Of a stretch of DNA of 64,000 nt, positions 25,231 to 34,202 are shown piece by piece (the stretch's first letter is position 1; each line of letters starts with the position of its first letter). The translations under genes and the position numbers were made by a program. Location: positions 26,331-90,330 of the forward strand of contig JAMPAI010000007.1 in NCBI GenBank assembly GCA_023667315.1. The letters run 5' to 3'. The notes under the pieces are model-generated. The model was not told the DNA's origin. It ran no database searches and saw only the letters and a program-made list of their open reading frames with translations. Origin of the DNA: Ruminococcus flavefaciens. GTDB lineage: Bacteria; Bacteroidota; Bacteroidia; Bacteroidales; P3.

Positions 25231-27171
25231 TCAAGATTCTGAATTCGGTATATTCAATTTTCTACGAGTTATTGGAATTACGAAACTGCGAGGGGGTAAG
25301 GCCGAAATGTTTGCTGAAATATCTGAAAAGTGGGACAACGATTTGAAATTCATTTGTTCTGATAATAGTGTCAGGGACAGGTTTGTGTCAGAAATAGGCT
25401 GCTGCAACTCTGTTATCCATATAGGCTGTGGATTATGACCGCCGAGAATGTATATCTCCCTGTATTGGCTACCTGGTTTGACATTCTTCTCCTTCAGCCA
25501 TTTTTCAAGTTCGCTCCATGTCTTTCCGCAGGTTTTCAGATCCCCTCTGTGGACGGTCACGGCTGCTTGTCCCACTTCGGGCAATTCCATTATTCCATAA
25601 TCAGTTCCGGCGTTTATCTCCGGTGTTACGGGATATGCGGTGATGACCTCCACATCCGCACCTTTCTTCTCGTAGATAGCCATACCGACTGCTCCGATTG
25701 CCACGCCATCGCGGGTGAGCGTTGCATAGAGTTCTTCAAGACCTCTCTCTATCACAGGTGTCAGGTTCTTTTCGCTGAAATTTTTAGCACGGAGCCGTGT
25801 ATATGCCAACCGCTGTGACGGAAGACGTTTTATCTCGGCATTGAATCCATTGTCTGCCGGAGGGTAGCACATTATTTCGGTTCTCTCTTGACTGTTGTTC
25901 CCACGCATCAGAAACTTGACTGCTGTCAACGCATGGGTGGCTGCGATATGGAACAACTCATCAAGAGATATGTGTTCGTCTGCCGCGCTGCATAAGAAAC
26001 TGTCAGGACCATACCAATACGCAGGTATGCCACGGTAACGCCAGTATCGGCAATCGCTTATGGCAATGTCTGGGGTCATGACCGGACGCCTGCCGCTCAG
26101 TTCTTCTGCCGTATCCTGAATCAGTCCGGCTATCTCTGTAAAAGGAGAGCAGATGTCGGCTGAGTCTATGCCGTCCCAATACAATGATGCCTCGGGATAG
26201 CGGCTGACGATTTCCTCTACTTTCTTATAGACGGAATAAGGATCCGCACCCACCGGAATTACCGTGGCGGCGGAAAACTCGCAGTCAGGGGCTATGACAC
26301 ACAATAGACTTCCTCCGTTGACGGTACAGATGTCTGTCGTTATTTTGGCAAGTTGCTCGGCGTGACCGTTGCCACGGATCACTGTGTGGTAACTCACCCA
26401 TTCGGGGTCGTCAAGCATTGCGCGGAGCACCTCAGGCAGTCTTACCTCGATGTTCCCCACTGCATCAAGGTCACGGATTATGTCGGCGGCTATGCGTATG
26501 GCACTCTTTGAATCATTTGAATATCCGGCGATGGCTCCGGGTGTGGAAATTCTTACCGAGAACTGGACGTAGCCCTTTGACGCGAAACTGACAGCATCGA
26601 CACCTGACGGTTCAGCTGTCAGGACGGCGTCAGCCACCATTTCGTCCGGTATGCTCTCAAAAAGGAACCCTGTTCCACGACCATACCCCGTTTCTTCGTC
26701 CGACACAAGCGACAATGACACCTTCCCCGAAAGGTAGCCTTTCAGTTTGGTGACATACTTGTAAGCGAACATAAGAGCGGTAACACCGCCTTTCATGTCG
26801 CCGGCACCACGTCCCCATACCTTTCCATCTGCAATTTTACCACTCCACGGGTCATCACTCCATCCCGGTTCTTCTCCGGCAGGCATTGTGTCAAGATGTC
26901 CGTTGAACATCAGATGCCGTCCGTCATCCGTAAACTTCACTGATGAAAGCATATTCGGCATAGTTTCATTGACACCGAGTATCTTGTATGGTAAATCCGC
27001 ATCCTGCATGAAACGCTCAACAATCGCCATCGCATCACGGGTATCACCCGGCGGATCCTGCGTATTGCAGCGGACAAGGTCGGAACATAACCGCGCCATC
27101 TTCGTCTTGTCGTCCTCGACCCACTGCATGATCCGGGATTTAATCTCCTTATATGTCTTATCTGTTTTCAT
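25231..27171 (-). CDS. M20 peptidase fused to a GyrI-like domain, with a foreign 3' end
   Basis: The 646-residue protein begins with an M20/ArgE-DapE-type metallopeptidase. Metal ligands are His92 and Asp94 in MFNGHLDTMPAGEEPGW, Asp125 in GRGAGDMKGG and Glu159-Glu160 in SDEETGYG. It deacylates or cleaves small amide substrates. Residues about 450-592 form a GyrI-like/effector-binding domain (LAYTRLRAKNF ... PIWITELQQPI), normally found in AraC/MerR regulators as a small-molecule pocket. After residue 592 the sequence is no longer family-like: it runs into an AraC helix-turn-helix tail that is out of frame (25262-25395). The natural stop has probably been lost. The peptidase-GyrI join itself has no frame disruption. 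GC is lower than in the neighbouring kinase. Confidence 0.8.
   Translation of the reverse strand: MKTDKTYKEIKSRIMQWVEDDKTKMARLCSDLVRCNTQDPPGDTRDAMAIVERFMQDADLPYKILGVNETMPNMLSSVKFTDDGRHLMFNGHLDTMPAGEEPGWSDDPWSGKIADGKVWGRGAGDMKGGVTALMFAYKYVTKLKGYLSGKVSLSLVSDEETGYGRGTGFLFESIPDEMVADAVLTAEPSGVDAVSFASKGYVQFSVRISTPGAIAGYSNDSKSAIRIAADIIRDLDAVGNIEVRLPEVLRAMLDDPEWVSYHTVIRGNGHAEQLAKITTDICTVNGGSLLCVIAPDCEFSAATVIPVGADPYSVYKKVEEIVSRYPEASLYWDGIDSADICSPFTEIAGLIQDTAEELSGRRPVMTPDIAISDCRYWRYRGIPAYWYGPDSFLCSAADEHISLDELFHIAATHALTAVKFLMRGNNSQERTEIMCYPPADNGFNAEIKRLPSQRLAYTRLRAKNFSEKNLTPVIERGLEELYATLTRDGVAIGAVGMAIYEKKGADVEVITAYPVTPEINAGTDYGIMELPEVGQAAVTVHRGDLKTCGKTWSELEKWLKEKNVKPGSQYREIYILGGHNPQPIWITELQQPISDTNLSLTLLSEQMNFKSLSHFSDISANISALPPRSFVIPITRRKLNIPNSES
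25262..25395 (-). pseudogene. AraC-family C-terminal helix-turn-helix relic
   Basis: The minus strand reads LSLTLLSEQMNFKSLSHFS in the M20 frame. One frame over it continues YFSKHFGLTPSQFRNSNNS and a TAG at 25262-25264. Adding back a single base after SHFS restores the standard AraC ending (SHFSRYFSKHFGLTPSQFR). Confidence 0.8.
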
Positions 27172-27214
27172 TATATAATCATTGAATTATCAGGGAATTA
27201 TCTCATTCGAAATA

Positions 27215-27222
27215 CAAAGGTA
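27215..27222 (-). promoter_or_regulatory. -7 box for the M20-GyrI gene
   Basis: TACCTTTG on the minus strand lies 44 bp upstream of the ATG. The remaining gap 27223-27505 is AT-rich and I see no gene or clear structure in it. Confidence 0.45.
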
Positions 27223-27505
27223 AGCAATCTTGTCGGAAGAAAAATTTTATAAAAAATCTTTCTTCCGTATATTGACAACCTTTAATCTCTGTGATACTTG
27301 CCGATAGTTATCAGATAAATAACGCAGAAAAGTATGAAAACGGTCAATGCTGATACACGATTATATCATTGTCAGTAATTCCTGAACTCAAAGCGGTTGG
27401 GAAATGAAAGTATTTTGTTTTTATCCAGTTGTATTGCCATGATTTTAAATACGTTTGGGAAAGAACTGCCTTTGCTTTGCAAAATTAAAAAACGTGATAA
27501 TCCAC

Positions 27506-28699
27506 TCAATACAGGGAGAATAAGCGCAGGCTTTTGGCCTTTAGGTTTTCTTCCGCTTTTACTTCAATGGGAATGATGCGGTTGCCGCGTTGCAGCAAGA
27601 AGTCGATTTCTCCGTCCGATTTATCGGAAGACCAATAGTAGATGCTTAAATCTTTATAGGGGCGTAACTGTTGCATCACATATTGTTCGGCAAGTCCGCC
27701 CTTGAAACTGCCAATCAAGTTATTTTGTTCCACGATAGCCTGCGCGTCTAATTGGCACATGGCGGACAATAAACCGATGTCAAGCAGGAAGATTTTGAAA
27801 GTGGCCGGGTCTTCGTAGGCCTTCAGCGGCAATTCGCCTTTTTTTGTGCGGCTTACTTTGTAGAGCAAACCGGCATCGAAAAGCCATTCCAAGGCCAATT
27901 CGAATTCCCTTGCCCTTGCGCCCTCGCGCACCAAGCCGTAAACAAACTTCTTGTTTTCCTTGGTGAGTTGTGAAACCACCGAATTCCATACCAACTGGAT
28001 GCGAGGCACGAGGTTGAGCGGCGCATGTTTCGAGAAATCATTGTCGTAGGAATCCAATAATGCTCGCTGTACATTTCTTACGGCAGCATAATCATTGGTC
28101 AAGGTAAAGGTTTCCACGCACTTGGCATGCCGCCCACGTAATAGTAGGTGCGGAGCAGACGGATGATTTTCTCTTTTACGGTCTTTATTAAATCCCACTT
28201 CTTTTCGGAAATGATTTTGGCCAACCGGTGATTGCCCGTGGCAAGGAGAAATTCTTCGAAATCCATAGGGAAAACATCCATGAAATCCACTTTCCCGGCA
28301 GGAAACGAATCTCCGCGATGCATGGCGATACCCAAGAGGGAGCCGGCGGCGATAACCGGTTGCGCGGGAAGTTTTTCGGCAAAAATACTTCAATGCCGTA
28401 ATTCCATGTACGGCTTCTTGCAGTTCATCAAAAATGATAAGCGTGTCGGGTTTGATGTCAATGTCTTTTTGCACGCTGATTCTTTCGAGAATGCGCTGCA
28501 TGTCGAAATCGGCCTCAAAAAGATCTTGCAAAGGCTTGTCATCTTCAAAATTGATATAGACAAAAGGAGAGCCGAGTGTTTCGGCAAAATGGTTTATGAG
28601 CCAGGTTTTGCCTACCTGCCGCGCCCCGCGTACAATTAACGGCTTCCGCGTTTTGGCTTTATACCAATTGATTAAATCGTGGATGGCTTTCCTTTCCAT
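27506..28699 (-). pseudogene. DUF4143-type AAA ATPase with two compensating frameshifts
   Basis: The frame opens with Walker A VRGARQVGKTW and Walker B TLIIFDELQEA and later has the DUF4143 features (FKGGLAEQYVMQQL, GEIDFLLQRGNRIIPIEVK). Between, residues about 107-190 are out of frame. The proper reading AEKLPAQPVIAAGSLLGIAM ... LLRTYYYVGGMPSAW lies in another frame. A one-base gain in a five-A run (plus strand 28381-28385) and a one-base loss near 28120 account for it. The end KAKSLRLFSLY also stops about 40 residues early for the family. It is therefore most likely non-functional unless these are sequencing errors. Members are orphan ATPases of unknown role. Confidence 0.85.
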
Positions 28700-28727
28700 A
28701 GCCCGATGAATATCTGATTTCTAACGG

Positions 28728-28735
28728 CAAAAGTA
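28728..28735 (-). promoter_or_regulatory. -7 box of the DUF4143 pseudogene
   Basis: TACTTTTG on the minus strand lies 29 bp upstream of the ATG. Confidence 0.45.
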
Positions 28736-28759
28736 TAAACATGGAATGGATTGCCAAAT

Positions 28760-28825
28760 ATTCGTCCGAAAGATGTGTGAGCCATACACAAAATTCGTCC
28801 GAAAAATGTGTAATCGATACACAAA
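28760..28825. repeat. 33-bp tandem repeat, two units (array C)
   Basis: Two adjacent 33-bp units (28760-28792 and 28793-28825) share ATTCGTCCGAAA, ATGTGT and ATACACAAA. Within each, TGTGT and ACACA form a small dyad. It lies just upstream of the DUF4143 pseudogene promoter. The period is the same as in arrays A and B but the sequence differs. Confidence 0.85.
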
Positions 28826-28901
28826 AAGGGCAGGAAATGGGCTTTGAGGGAAGCCATTTCCGGTGGTGTTCTTTTGAAGTGCGGGTGCATGGCGGCTTAT
28901 G

Positions 28902-28942
28902 CTGTCTAATTTTTAGACAGCCGTTGTCTAAAAATTAGACAA
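28902..28942. promoter_or_regulatory. paired palindromes, putative enhancer sites for the NtrC-type regulator
   Basis: Two perfect 8-3-8 palindromes, 28902-28920 (CTGTCTAATTTTTAGACAG) and 28924-28942 (TTGTCTAAAAATTAGACAA), share TGTCTAA-N3-TTAGACA. Their centres are 22 bp apart, two helical turns. They lie about 55-95 bp upstream of the -24/-12 promoter, the position of sigma-54 activator sites. Confidence 0.75.
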
Positions 28943-28995
28943 TCTTTTGTAGTGGCTATTTTTTCTCTGTATTGATTTTCTTTTAATTACATCTT

Positions 28996-29010
28996 TGGCA
29001 CGCACTTTGC
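28996..29010 (+). promoter_or_regulatory. sigma-54 (-24/-12) promoter of the efflux operon
   Basis: TGGCACGCACTTTGC matches the consensus TGGCACG-N4-TTGC at every fixed position. Transcription would start near 29021, leaving a leader of about 95 bases before the TolC-like gene. Confidence 0.85.
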
Positions 29011-29116
29011 CATTAAATAGGAGCAGAGCTGATTAGGATAAGAGACGGAAGTTCTGGATTCGGAGCAGTTCGGATCCGGCTTCCGCTTCGAAATCCTTTT
29101 GAATTGACGCGAGAAA

Positions 29117-30475
29117 ATGAAAAGAGATAAGAGCTATGTTTTGGCGGCGCTCTGCCTTGCGCTCTGTTTCGCGACGGCAGGAACAAGGGCGTGGGCAAAG
29201 ACGGAAGCGAATCCCGAAGCGCCCTCCCTCTGGACAATGGAAGACTGCATGCGTTTTGCCGCCGAGAATTCCTATGCGGTGAAGCGGCAACGCTACGAAA
29301 CGGCTTCCTATCAGGCCGACCGCGACCAGGCCATCGCCTCCTTCTTCCCTTCGGTAAGCGGCAGTATCGGGGCGCAATACAGTTTCGGGCGCTCCATCGA
29401 CCCGAGCACCAACACCTACAGCGAAGTCGGTCGAACCTTCTACAATACTTACGGGCTTTCGGCCGCGCTCCCCATCTTTAACGGCGGGCGTTACGTAAAG
29501 CAGTGGATGCTGGCATCCTCCAACCTGAAAATGGGAAGGAACGAGATTCAACGCTTAGAAGCTGAGGCCGCCATGAACGCGATGCAGGCCTTTGCCGATG
29601 CGGTGTATTACCGCGAAACGGCGCGGCTTTCGGAACTCAAGCTGCACGAGAGCGAACGCAATCTGCAAAAGGTGAGGCGAGAGGAGGAATTGGGACTGCG
29701 CGGCAAGGCGGACGTGGCCCAGTTCGAAAGCCAGGTGGCCGCCGACGACTACGACCTGACCCATCAGCAGAACCTTTACCGCACCGCCCTCCTGACCCTG
29801 AAGCAGGTGATGAACTATCCCGCGGGCAAGGAACTGGCCTTGGACAGCGTCCTGCCCGAAATTCCCCTGACGGCCTTCGAGGAAGACGCGGACATGATCT
29901 TTGAACGCGCCCAGACCGCCAATCCCTCCGCCCTGCAGGCCAAATACCGCACAAGGGCGGCGCAACTGGAATACAAGATGCGCATCGGGGCGATGATGCC
30001 CAACATCTACGTGCAGGCAGGCTGGAACACCGACTATATAGACGGCTACACCCAAAGTTTCAAGAAGCAGTTCCGCAACAACATGGGCGAATACGTGGCC
30101 GTGGGCGTGAACATTCCCATTTTCGACGGATTGAGCCGCAACACGGCCCTGCGCAAGTCGCGTAACGATATGTTCATTGCCCGCGAGAACGAGAACGAAT
30201 CGCTGCGCCAGCTGCGCGACCTCATAGATCAGGCCTTGATGGACTGCGAGGGCTATGCCAAGGAGGCCGTGCAGATGCAGCGCAAGGTGGAGAGCGACTC
30301 CCTTTCGTATAGGATTGCGCTCCGCCAGTACGAGGAAGGCTTGGTGACGCCCCTGGACGTGCAGACCCGCGCCAACGCGCTCCTGCAGTCGCAGGCCGAG
30401 TTTTTGCAGAGGGTTTTGATGCTGGAGATGCGGCGCAGGACGGTGAATTATTACAAATCAGGTTCACTTTATTAA
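29117..30475 (+). CDS. TolC-family outer-membrane efflux protein
   Basis: This is the outer-membrane channel of a tripartite exporter, 452 residues. A signal peptide (to about AWAKTEA) is followed by two OEP repeats rich in long coiled-coil helices, with TMEDCMRFAAENSYAVKRQR as the typical start. SVSGSIGAQYSFGRS and NIYVQAGWNTDY mark the two beta-barrel strand regions. The adaptor gene follows after 11 bp. It is the first gene of the five-gene operon under the -24/-12 promoter. Confidence 0.93.
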   Translation: MKRDKSYVLAALCLALCFATAGTRAWAKTEANPEAPSLWTMEDCMRFAAENSYAVKRQRYETASYQADRDQAIASFFPSVSGSIGAQYSFGRSIDPSTNTYSEVGRTFYNTYGLSAALPIFNGGRYVKQWMLASSNLKMGRNEIQRLEAEAAMNAMQAFADAVYYRETARLSELKLHESERNLQKVRREEELGLRGKADVAQFESQVAADDYDLTHQQNLYRTALLTLKQVMNYPAGKELALDSVLPEIPLTAFEEDADMIFERAQTANPSALQAKYRTRAAQLEYKMRIGAMMPNIYVQAGWNTDYIDGYTQSFKKQFRNNMGEYVAVGVNIPIFDGLSRNTALRKSRNDMFIARENENESLRQLRDLIDQALMDCEGYAKEAVQMQRKVESDSLSYRIALRQYEEGLVTPLDVQTRANALLQSQAEFLQRVLMLEMRRRTVNYYKSGSLY

Positions 30476-30486
30476 AATCAACGACA

Positions 30487-31737
30487 ATGGACATCATACT
30501 GGAAAAGAAAAAAGGTATCCGCAAGAAACACATCCCCTATATCGTGGGGGGCGGCGTGGTGCTGTTGCTCCTGCTGTGGGTGATTTTCGGCAACCATTCC
30601 TCCACCTTGCGGGTGGAAAGGCGCGGCATTTCGGTGATGGAGGTGACGCGGGGCGAGTTCAACGACTTTATCCGTGTGGACGGGCAGGTTCAACCCATCG
30701 CCATCGTGCAGATAAGCCCTGAGGAAGGCGGCATCGTGCGCGAGAAAGTGGTGGAGGAAGGCGCGCAGGTAAAGAAAGGCGACGTGATCGTGCGGCTTTC
30801 CAACTCGAACCTGGAACTGCAGATTCTGGACGCCGAGGCGCAGCTGGCCGAGAAGCAGAACTTCCTGCGCAACACACAGGTGGCCATGGAGCAGGACAGG
30901 CTCAACAACCTTACCGAACGCCTGCAGCTGGATATGGAGATTTCGCGCAGCCGCCGCGCCTACGAACAGCAGAAACGCCTCTACGAAGAAGACTTGGTGG
31001 CCAGGGAAGTGTACCTCAAGGCCAAGGAAGACTACGAACTGGCCAGCCGCAAATACGGTTTGGTGGACCGCCGGCTCAAGCAGGATTCCCTTTCGCGCAG
31101 CATTCAGATGGAAGAGATGGAGAACAGTCTGGCCAACATGCGGCGCAACCTGCGTCTGGTGCGGGAGCGCAAGGCGCAGCTCGATATCCGTTCGCAGATA
31201 GACGGCGAACTGGGCTTGCTCGACGTGGAATTGGGGCAGAACGTGATGGCGGGGCAGAAGATAGGGCAGATAAACGACCTTTCGGATTTCAAGATTCAGG
31301 CGCAGATAGACGAACACTACATAGACCGCGTACACACGGGGCTTACCGCCACCTTCGAGCGGCAGGGCGCGAGTTTCTCGCTGGCGGTGCGCAAGATCTA
31401 TCCCGAAGTGCGCTCGGGCAAGTTCCGCACCGATTTCGTGTTCACCGATGCCCGCCCCGAAAACATACGCAGCGGTCAGACCTACTACATCAACCTCGAA
31501 CTGGGGCAGAGCGCCGAAAGCGTGCTGATACCCAAAGGCACCTTCTTTCAGAGCACGGGCGGCAGCTGGATCTACGTGCTGGACGCCGACGGAAAGAAGG
31601 CCTACAAGCGCAACATCCGCATAGGCCGTCAGAACCCGCAGTACTATGAGGTGCTGGACGGCCTGGAAGCGGGCGAGAAAGTGATTGTGTCGGGCTACGA
31701 AAGTTTCCGCGGGCACGACGTGTTGATACTGAACTAA
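30487..31737 (+). CDS. HlyD/MFP-family periplasmic adaptor
   Basis: This 416-residue membrane-fusion protein links the inner-membrane ABC part to the TolC-like channel. One N-terminal membrane helix (IVGGGVVLLLLLWVIFG) precedes a lipoyl-like half-motif (VQISPEEGGIVREKVVEEGAQVKKGDVIVRL) and a long helical hairpin. The second half-motif (GLLDVELGQNVMAGQKIGQI) and a beta-barrel region with a final ALxxGEKVIVSGYE-type end follow. It lies 11 bp after the channel gene and 19 bp before the first permease. Confidence 0.93.
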   Translation: MDIILEKKKGIRKKHIPYIVGGGVVLLLLLWVIFGNHSSTLRVERRGISVMEVTRGEFNDFIRVDGQVQPIAIVQISPEEGGIVREKVVEEGAQVKKGDVIVRLSNSNLELQILDAEAQLAEKQNFLRNTQVAMEQDRLNNLTERLQLDMEISRSRRAYEQQKRLYEEDLVAREVYLKAKEDYELASRKYGLVDRRLKQDSLSRSIQMEEMENSLANMRRNLRLVRERKAQLDIRSQIDGELGLLDVELGQNVMAGQKIGQINDLSDFKIQAQIDEHYIDRVHTGLTATFERQGASFSLAVRKIYPEVRSGKFRTDFVFTDARPENIRSGQTYYINLELGQSAESVLIPKGTFFQSTGGSWIYVLDADGKKAYKRNIRIGRQNPQYYEVLDGLEAGEKVIVSGYESFRGHDVLILN

Positions 31738-31756
31738 TCCCCCAAAAAACCATACC

Positions 31757-34153
31757 ATGAAAGATATACGGATGGCGTTCCGTACCCTGTTCAGGAAAGG
31801 CAGGTACAATGTGTTGAAAATCGTGTCGCTGGCCATCGGACTGGCGGTGAGCCTGATCCTGTTGGCGCAGGTGTTCTTTGAACGCTCCTTCGAGGCTTTC
31901 TGGCCCGATGCCGACCGGCTGTATATGATAGTGGACCGCTATTCGCTCAATCAGGAAGCCGAAAAGACCACGTTCAAGGTGAGCGGCGGGGTGCCGGCGG
32001 GCGTGAAGGCCGAGATTCCGGGCGTGGAAGACGCCATCCGCTACACGCCCATCCTGGGGGTCAACACCGTCTTGGTGGACGAGGAGGGGCACCGCATCAC
32101 CACCGACTTGCCCATCAATCTTGCCGACTCCAACTTTTTCGACCTGTTTCCGGTAAAACTGCTGGGCGGCGGGAATCCCAAGCAAGTGCTTGCCCGATTG
32201 ACGGACGTGATGATTTCCCGCTCGCTGGCCGAGAAGTTGGGCGGTGTGGAGGCGGCCTTGGACAAACGGCTGTCGGTGGAGTCGATGGAGGGTTTGACCT
32301 TTACCGTGGGCGGCGTGTATGAGGATATGCCCGAAAATTCATCGTTCCGGCGCGACGTTATCGGTTCCTGCGGCCTGATGGGCGAGTGGAGCCTCGGTAA
32401 CTGGGTGGGCAACGACCGCTATACGGGCGTGGTGAAATTGCAGGAAGGCGTTACGCCCGAATCCCTGCGCGGTGCCTTGGACGAGATGATGGCCCGCCAT
32501 GTGGATCCGGAGGAACTGCACGCGGCGGGCTATTCGATGAAGTACGAACTGTGGCCTCTGCGCGACCGTTACCTGATAAACGAGGATCTTCGCGCCCGCC
32601 ATGCCATGATGCTTTTGCTGGCGGTGGCGCTGCTGGCCACGGCCATGCTCAACTACGCGCTCATCAGCCTCTCCTCCATCGTGAACCGGGGCAGGGAAGT
32701 GGCCGTGCACAAGACCTACGGGGCGGGGAAGGGCGCGATATGCCGCAAGGTGTTTGCCGAAACGGCGGTGCATACCCTGCTGGCCCTGTGCCTGTCGGCC
32801 TTGTTGGTGCTGGCCGCCCGCGGGTGGATATACGAACTGCTGGGGGTGAAGGTCTCCACCCTGCTGGGCGCGCAAAGCTCGTGGGGCGTGGTGGCGATAT
32901 GCCTGGTGCTGATGTTCGTTACCGGCATCCTGCCGGGCGTGTTCATGGCGCGGATTCCGGTGTCGGATGTGTTCAGGCGTTTTTCGCAGAACAAGAAGAC
33001 GTGGAAATCGGCCTTGCTGGCCGTTCAGTTCGCCGTGTTCGCCTTTTTGCTGTGCCTGTTGGTGAATGTGGGGCGGCAGTACCGCATGATGGTTTCCTAC
33101 GACCCCGGCTACGAATTCGACAACCTGGCCTATTACGACATGAGCGGTCTGACGGATGGGGATTTGCGGATGAAATTAGTGGACGGACTGCAGCGTTTGC
33201 CGCAGGTGGACAGGGTCAGTTGCGGGTCCGAGCATTTTGCGGGAGGCCTGATGAGCGGCAACAACATCTCGTTTCGCGAGAACAGGATTCGGGACTTGTT
33301 CAACGTGGCCGACCTTTATTATGTGGGCAACGGTTTCATACAGACCATGGGCATGCGTTTGGCCGAGGGTGGGCCTTTTACCGAAAACGTGACGAATTCC
33401 GAACAGATCATGGTGTCGGAATCGTTTGTGGAGAAGATGGGGAATTTCGCCGACTGGAGCGACGGGGCGGTGGGCAGGGAAATCTGCATTACCGAGCATA
33501 ACCGCTGGGGCGATCCCTGCTACACGATATGCGGGGTGTATGAGAATGTGCTTTTGGGCGGTATCGGCGGGGAAGACCCGCGCCCGAGCGTGCTTTTCTA
33601 CAGCAGCGACCCCTCTTGGTACACCTATCTCTGGGTGAGGTTCCACGAACTTACGGGGAGCAACCTTGCCAAGGCCGATTCCGCGCTGGCGGCCCTCTTG
33701 CCCGACCGCGAGGCGAGCCTGCGGCCCTACCGCTTGGATGTGGTGGAGCAATACCGGGAATCGGCGCGTTTCCGCGACAAGGTGCTGGCCGGCGGCGTGG
33801 TGTGCCTGCTCATTACGCTGATGGGTCTGCTGGGTTATATCAACGACGAGGTGACCCGCCGGCGCAAGGAAATCTCGATCCGCCGCGTGAACGGGGCGGA
33901 CGAAAGCCGCATCCTGAAGATCTTTTCGCTCGACGTGCTTAAGGTGGCGCTTCCCGCCGCGGTGGCAGGTGCGGCGGCCTCCTATTGGGTGTCGTTCCGC
34001 TACCTGCAGCAGTTCTCGGTAAAGGTGTCGCTTTCGGCCTGGGTTTATCCCCCTGCCATCGCGGTGGTGCTGGCCATCGGCTACCTCTGCGTGCGCCTGC
34101 GTGTGCGCCTCTTCCTGCGCGAGAATCCCATCGAGGGCCTGCGCACCGAATAA
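31757..34153 (+). CDS. ABC transporter permease, FtsX/MacB-like (first)
   Basis: The 798-residue protein has the two-module form common in Bacteroidetes. An N-terminal membrane helix, a large periplasmic MacB_PCD-like domain and a three-helix FtsX block (MLLLAVALLATAMLNYALIS ... REVAVHKTYGAGKGAI) are followed by a second such set. The last block (GVVCLLITLMGLLGYIND, then RRKEISIRRVNGADESRIL) ends with FLRENPIEGLRTE. Such permeases act with a LolD/MacB-type ATPase in mechanotransmission-type export rather than classical transport. The ATPase is the next gene. Substrate unknown. Confidence 0.9.
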   Translation: MKDIRMAFRTLFRKGRYNVLKIVSLAIGLAVSLILLAQVFFERSFEAFWPDADRLYMIVDRYSLNQEAEKTTFKVSGGVPAGVKAEIPGVEDAIRYTPILGVNTVLVDEEGHRITTDLPINLADSNFFDLFPVKLLGGGNPKQVLARLTDVMISRSLAEKLGGVEAALDKRLSVESMEGLTFTVGGVYEDMPENSSFRRDVIGSCGLMGEWSLGNWVGNDRYTGVVKLQEGVTPESLRGALDEMMARHVDPEELHAAGYSMKYELWPLRDRYLINEDLRARHAMMLLLAVALLATAMLNYALISLSSIVNRGREVAVHKTYGAGKGAICRKVFAETAVHTLLALCLSALLVLAARGWIYELLGVKVSTLLGAQSSWGVVAICLVLMFVTGILPGVFMARIPVSDVFRRFSQNKKTWKSALLAVQFAVFAFLLCLLVNVGRQYRMMVSYDPGYEFDNLAYYDMSGLTDGDLRMKLVDGLQRLPQVDRVSCGSEHFAGGLMSGNNISFRENRIRDLFNVADLYYVGNGFIQTMGMRLAEGGPFTENVTNSEQIMVSESFVEKMGNFADWSDGAVGREICITEHNRWGDPCYTICGVYENVLLGGIGGEDPRPSVLFYSSDPSWYTYLWVRFHELTGSNLAKADSALAALLPDREASLRPYRLDVVEQYRESARFRDKVLAGGVVCLLITLMGLLGYINDEVTRRRKEISIRRVNGADESRILKIFSLDVLKVALPAAVAGAAASYWVSFRYLQQFSVKVSLSAWVYPPAIAVVLAIGYLCVRLRVRLFLRENPIEGLRTE

Positions 34154-34202
34154 TCACGCAAAATCACAGAAACAGCAAATAAAAAACATAAAACATACGG
34201 AT

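Noticed and set aside
27223-27505. A possible small gene between the M20 gene and the DUF4143 pseudogene
   Set aside because: There is no open frame with a start of useful length or a recognisable product; it is AT-rich sequence only.
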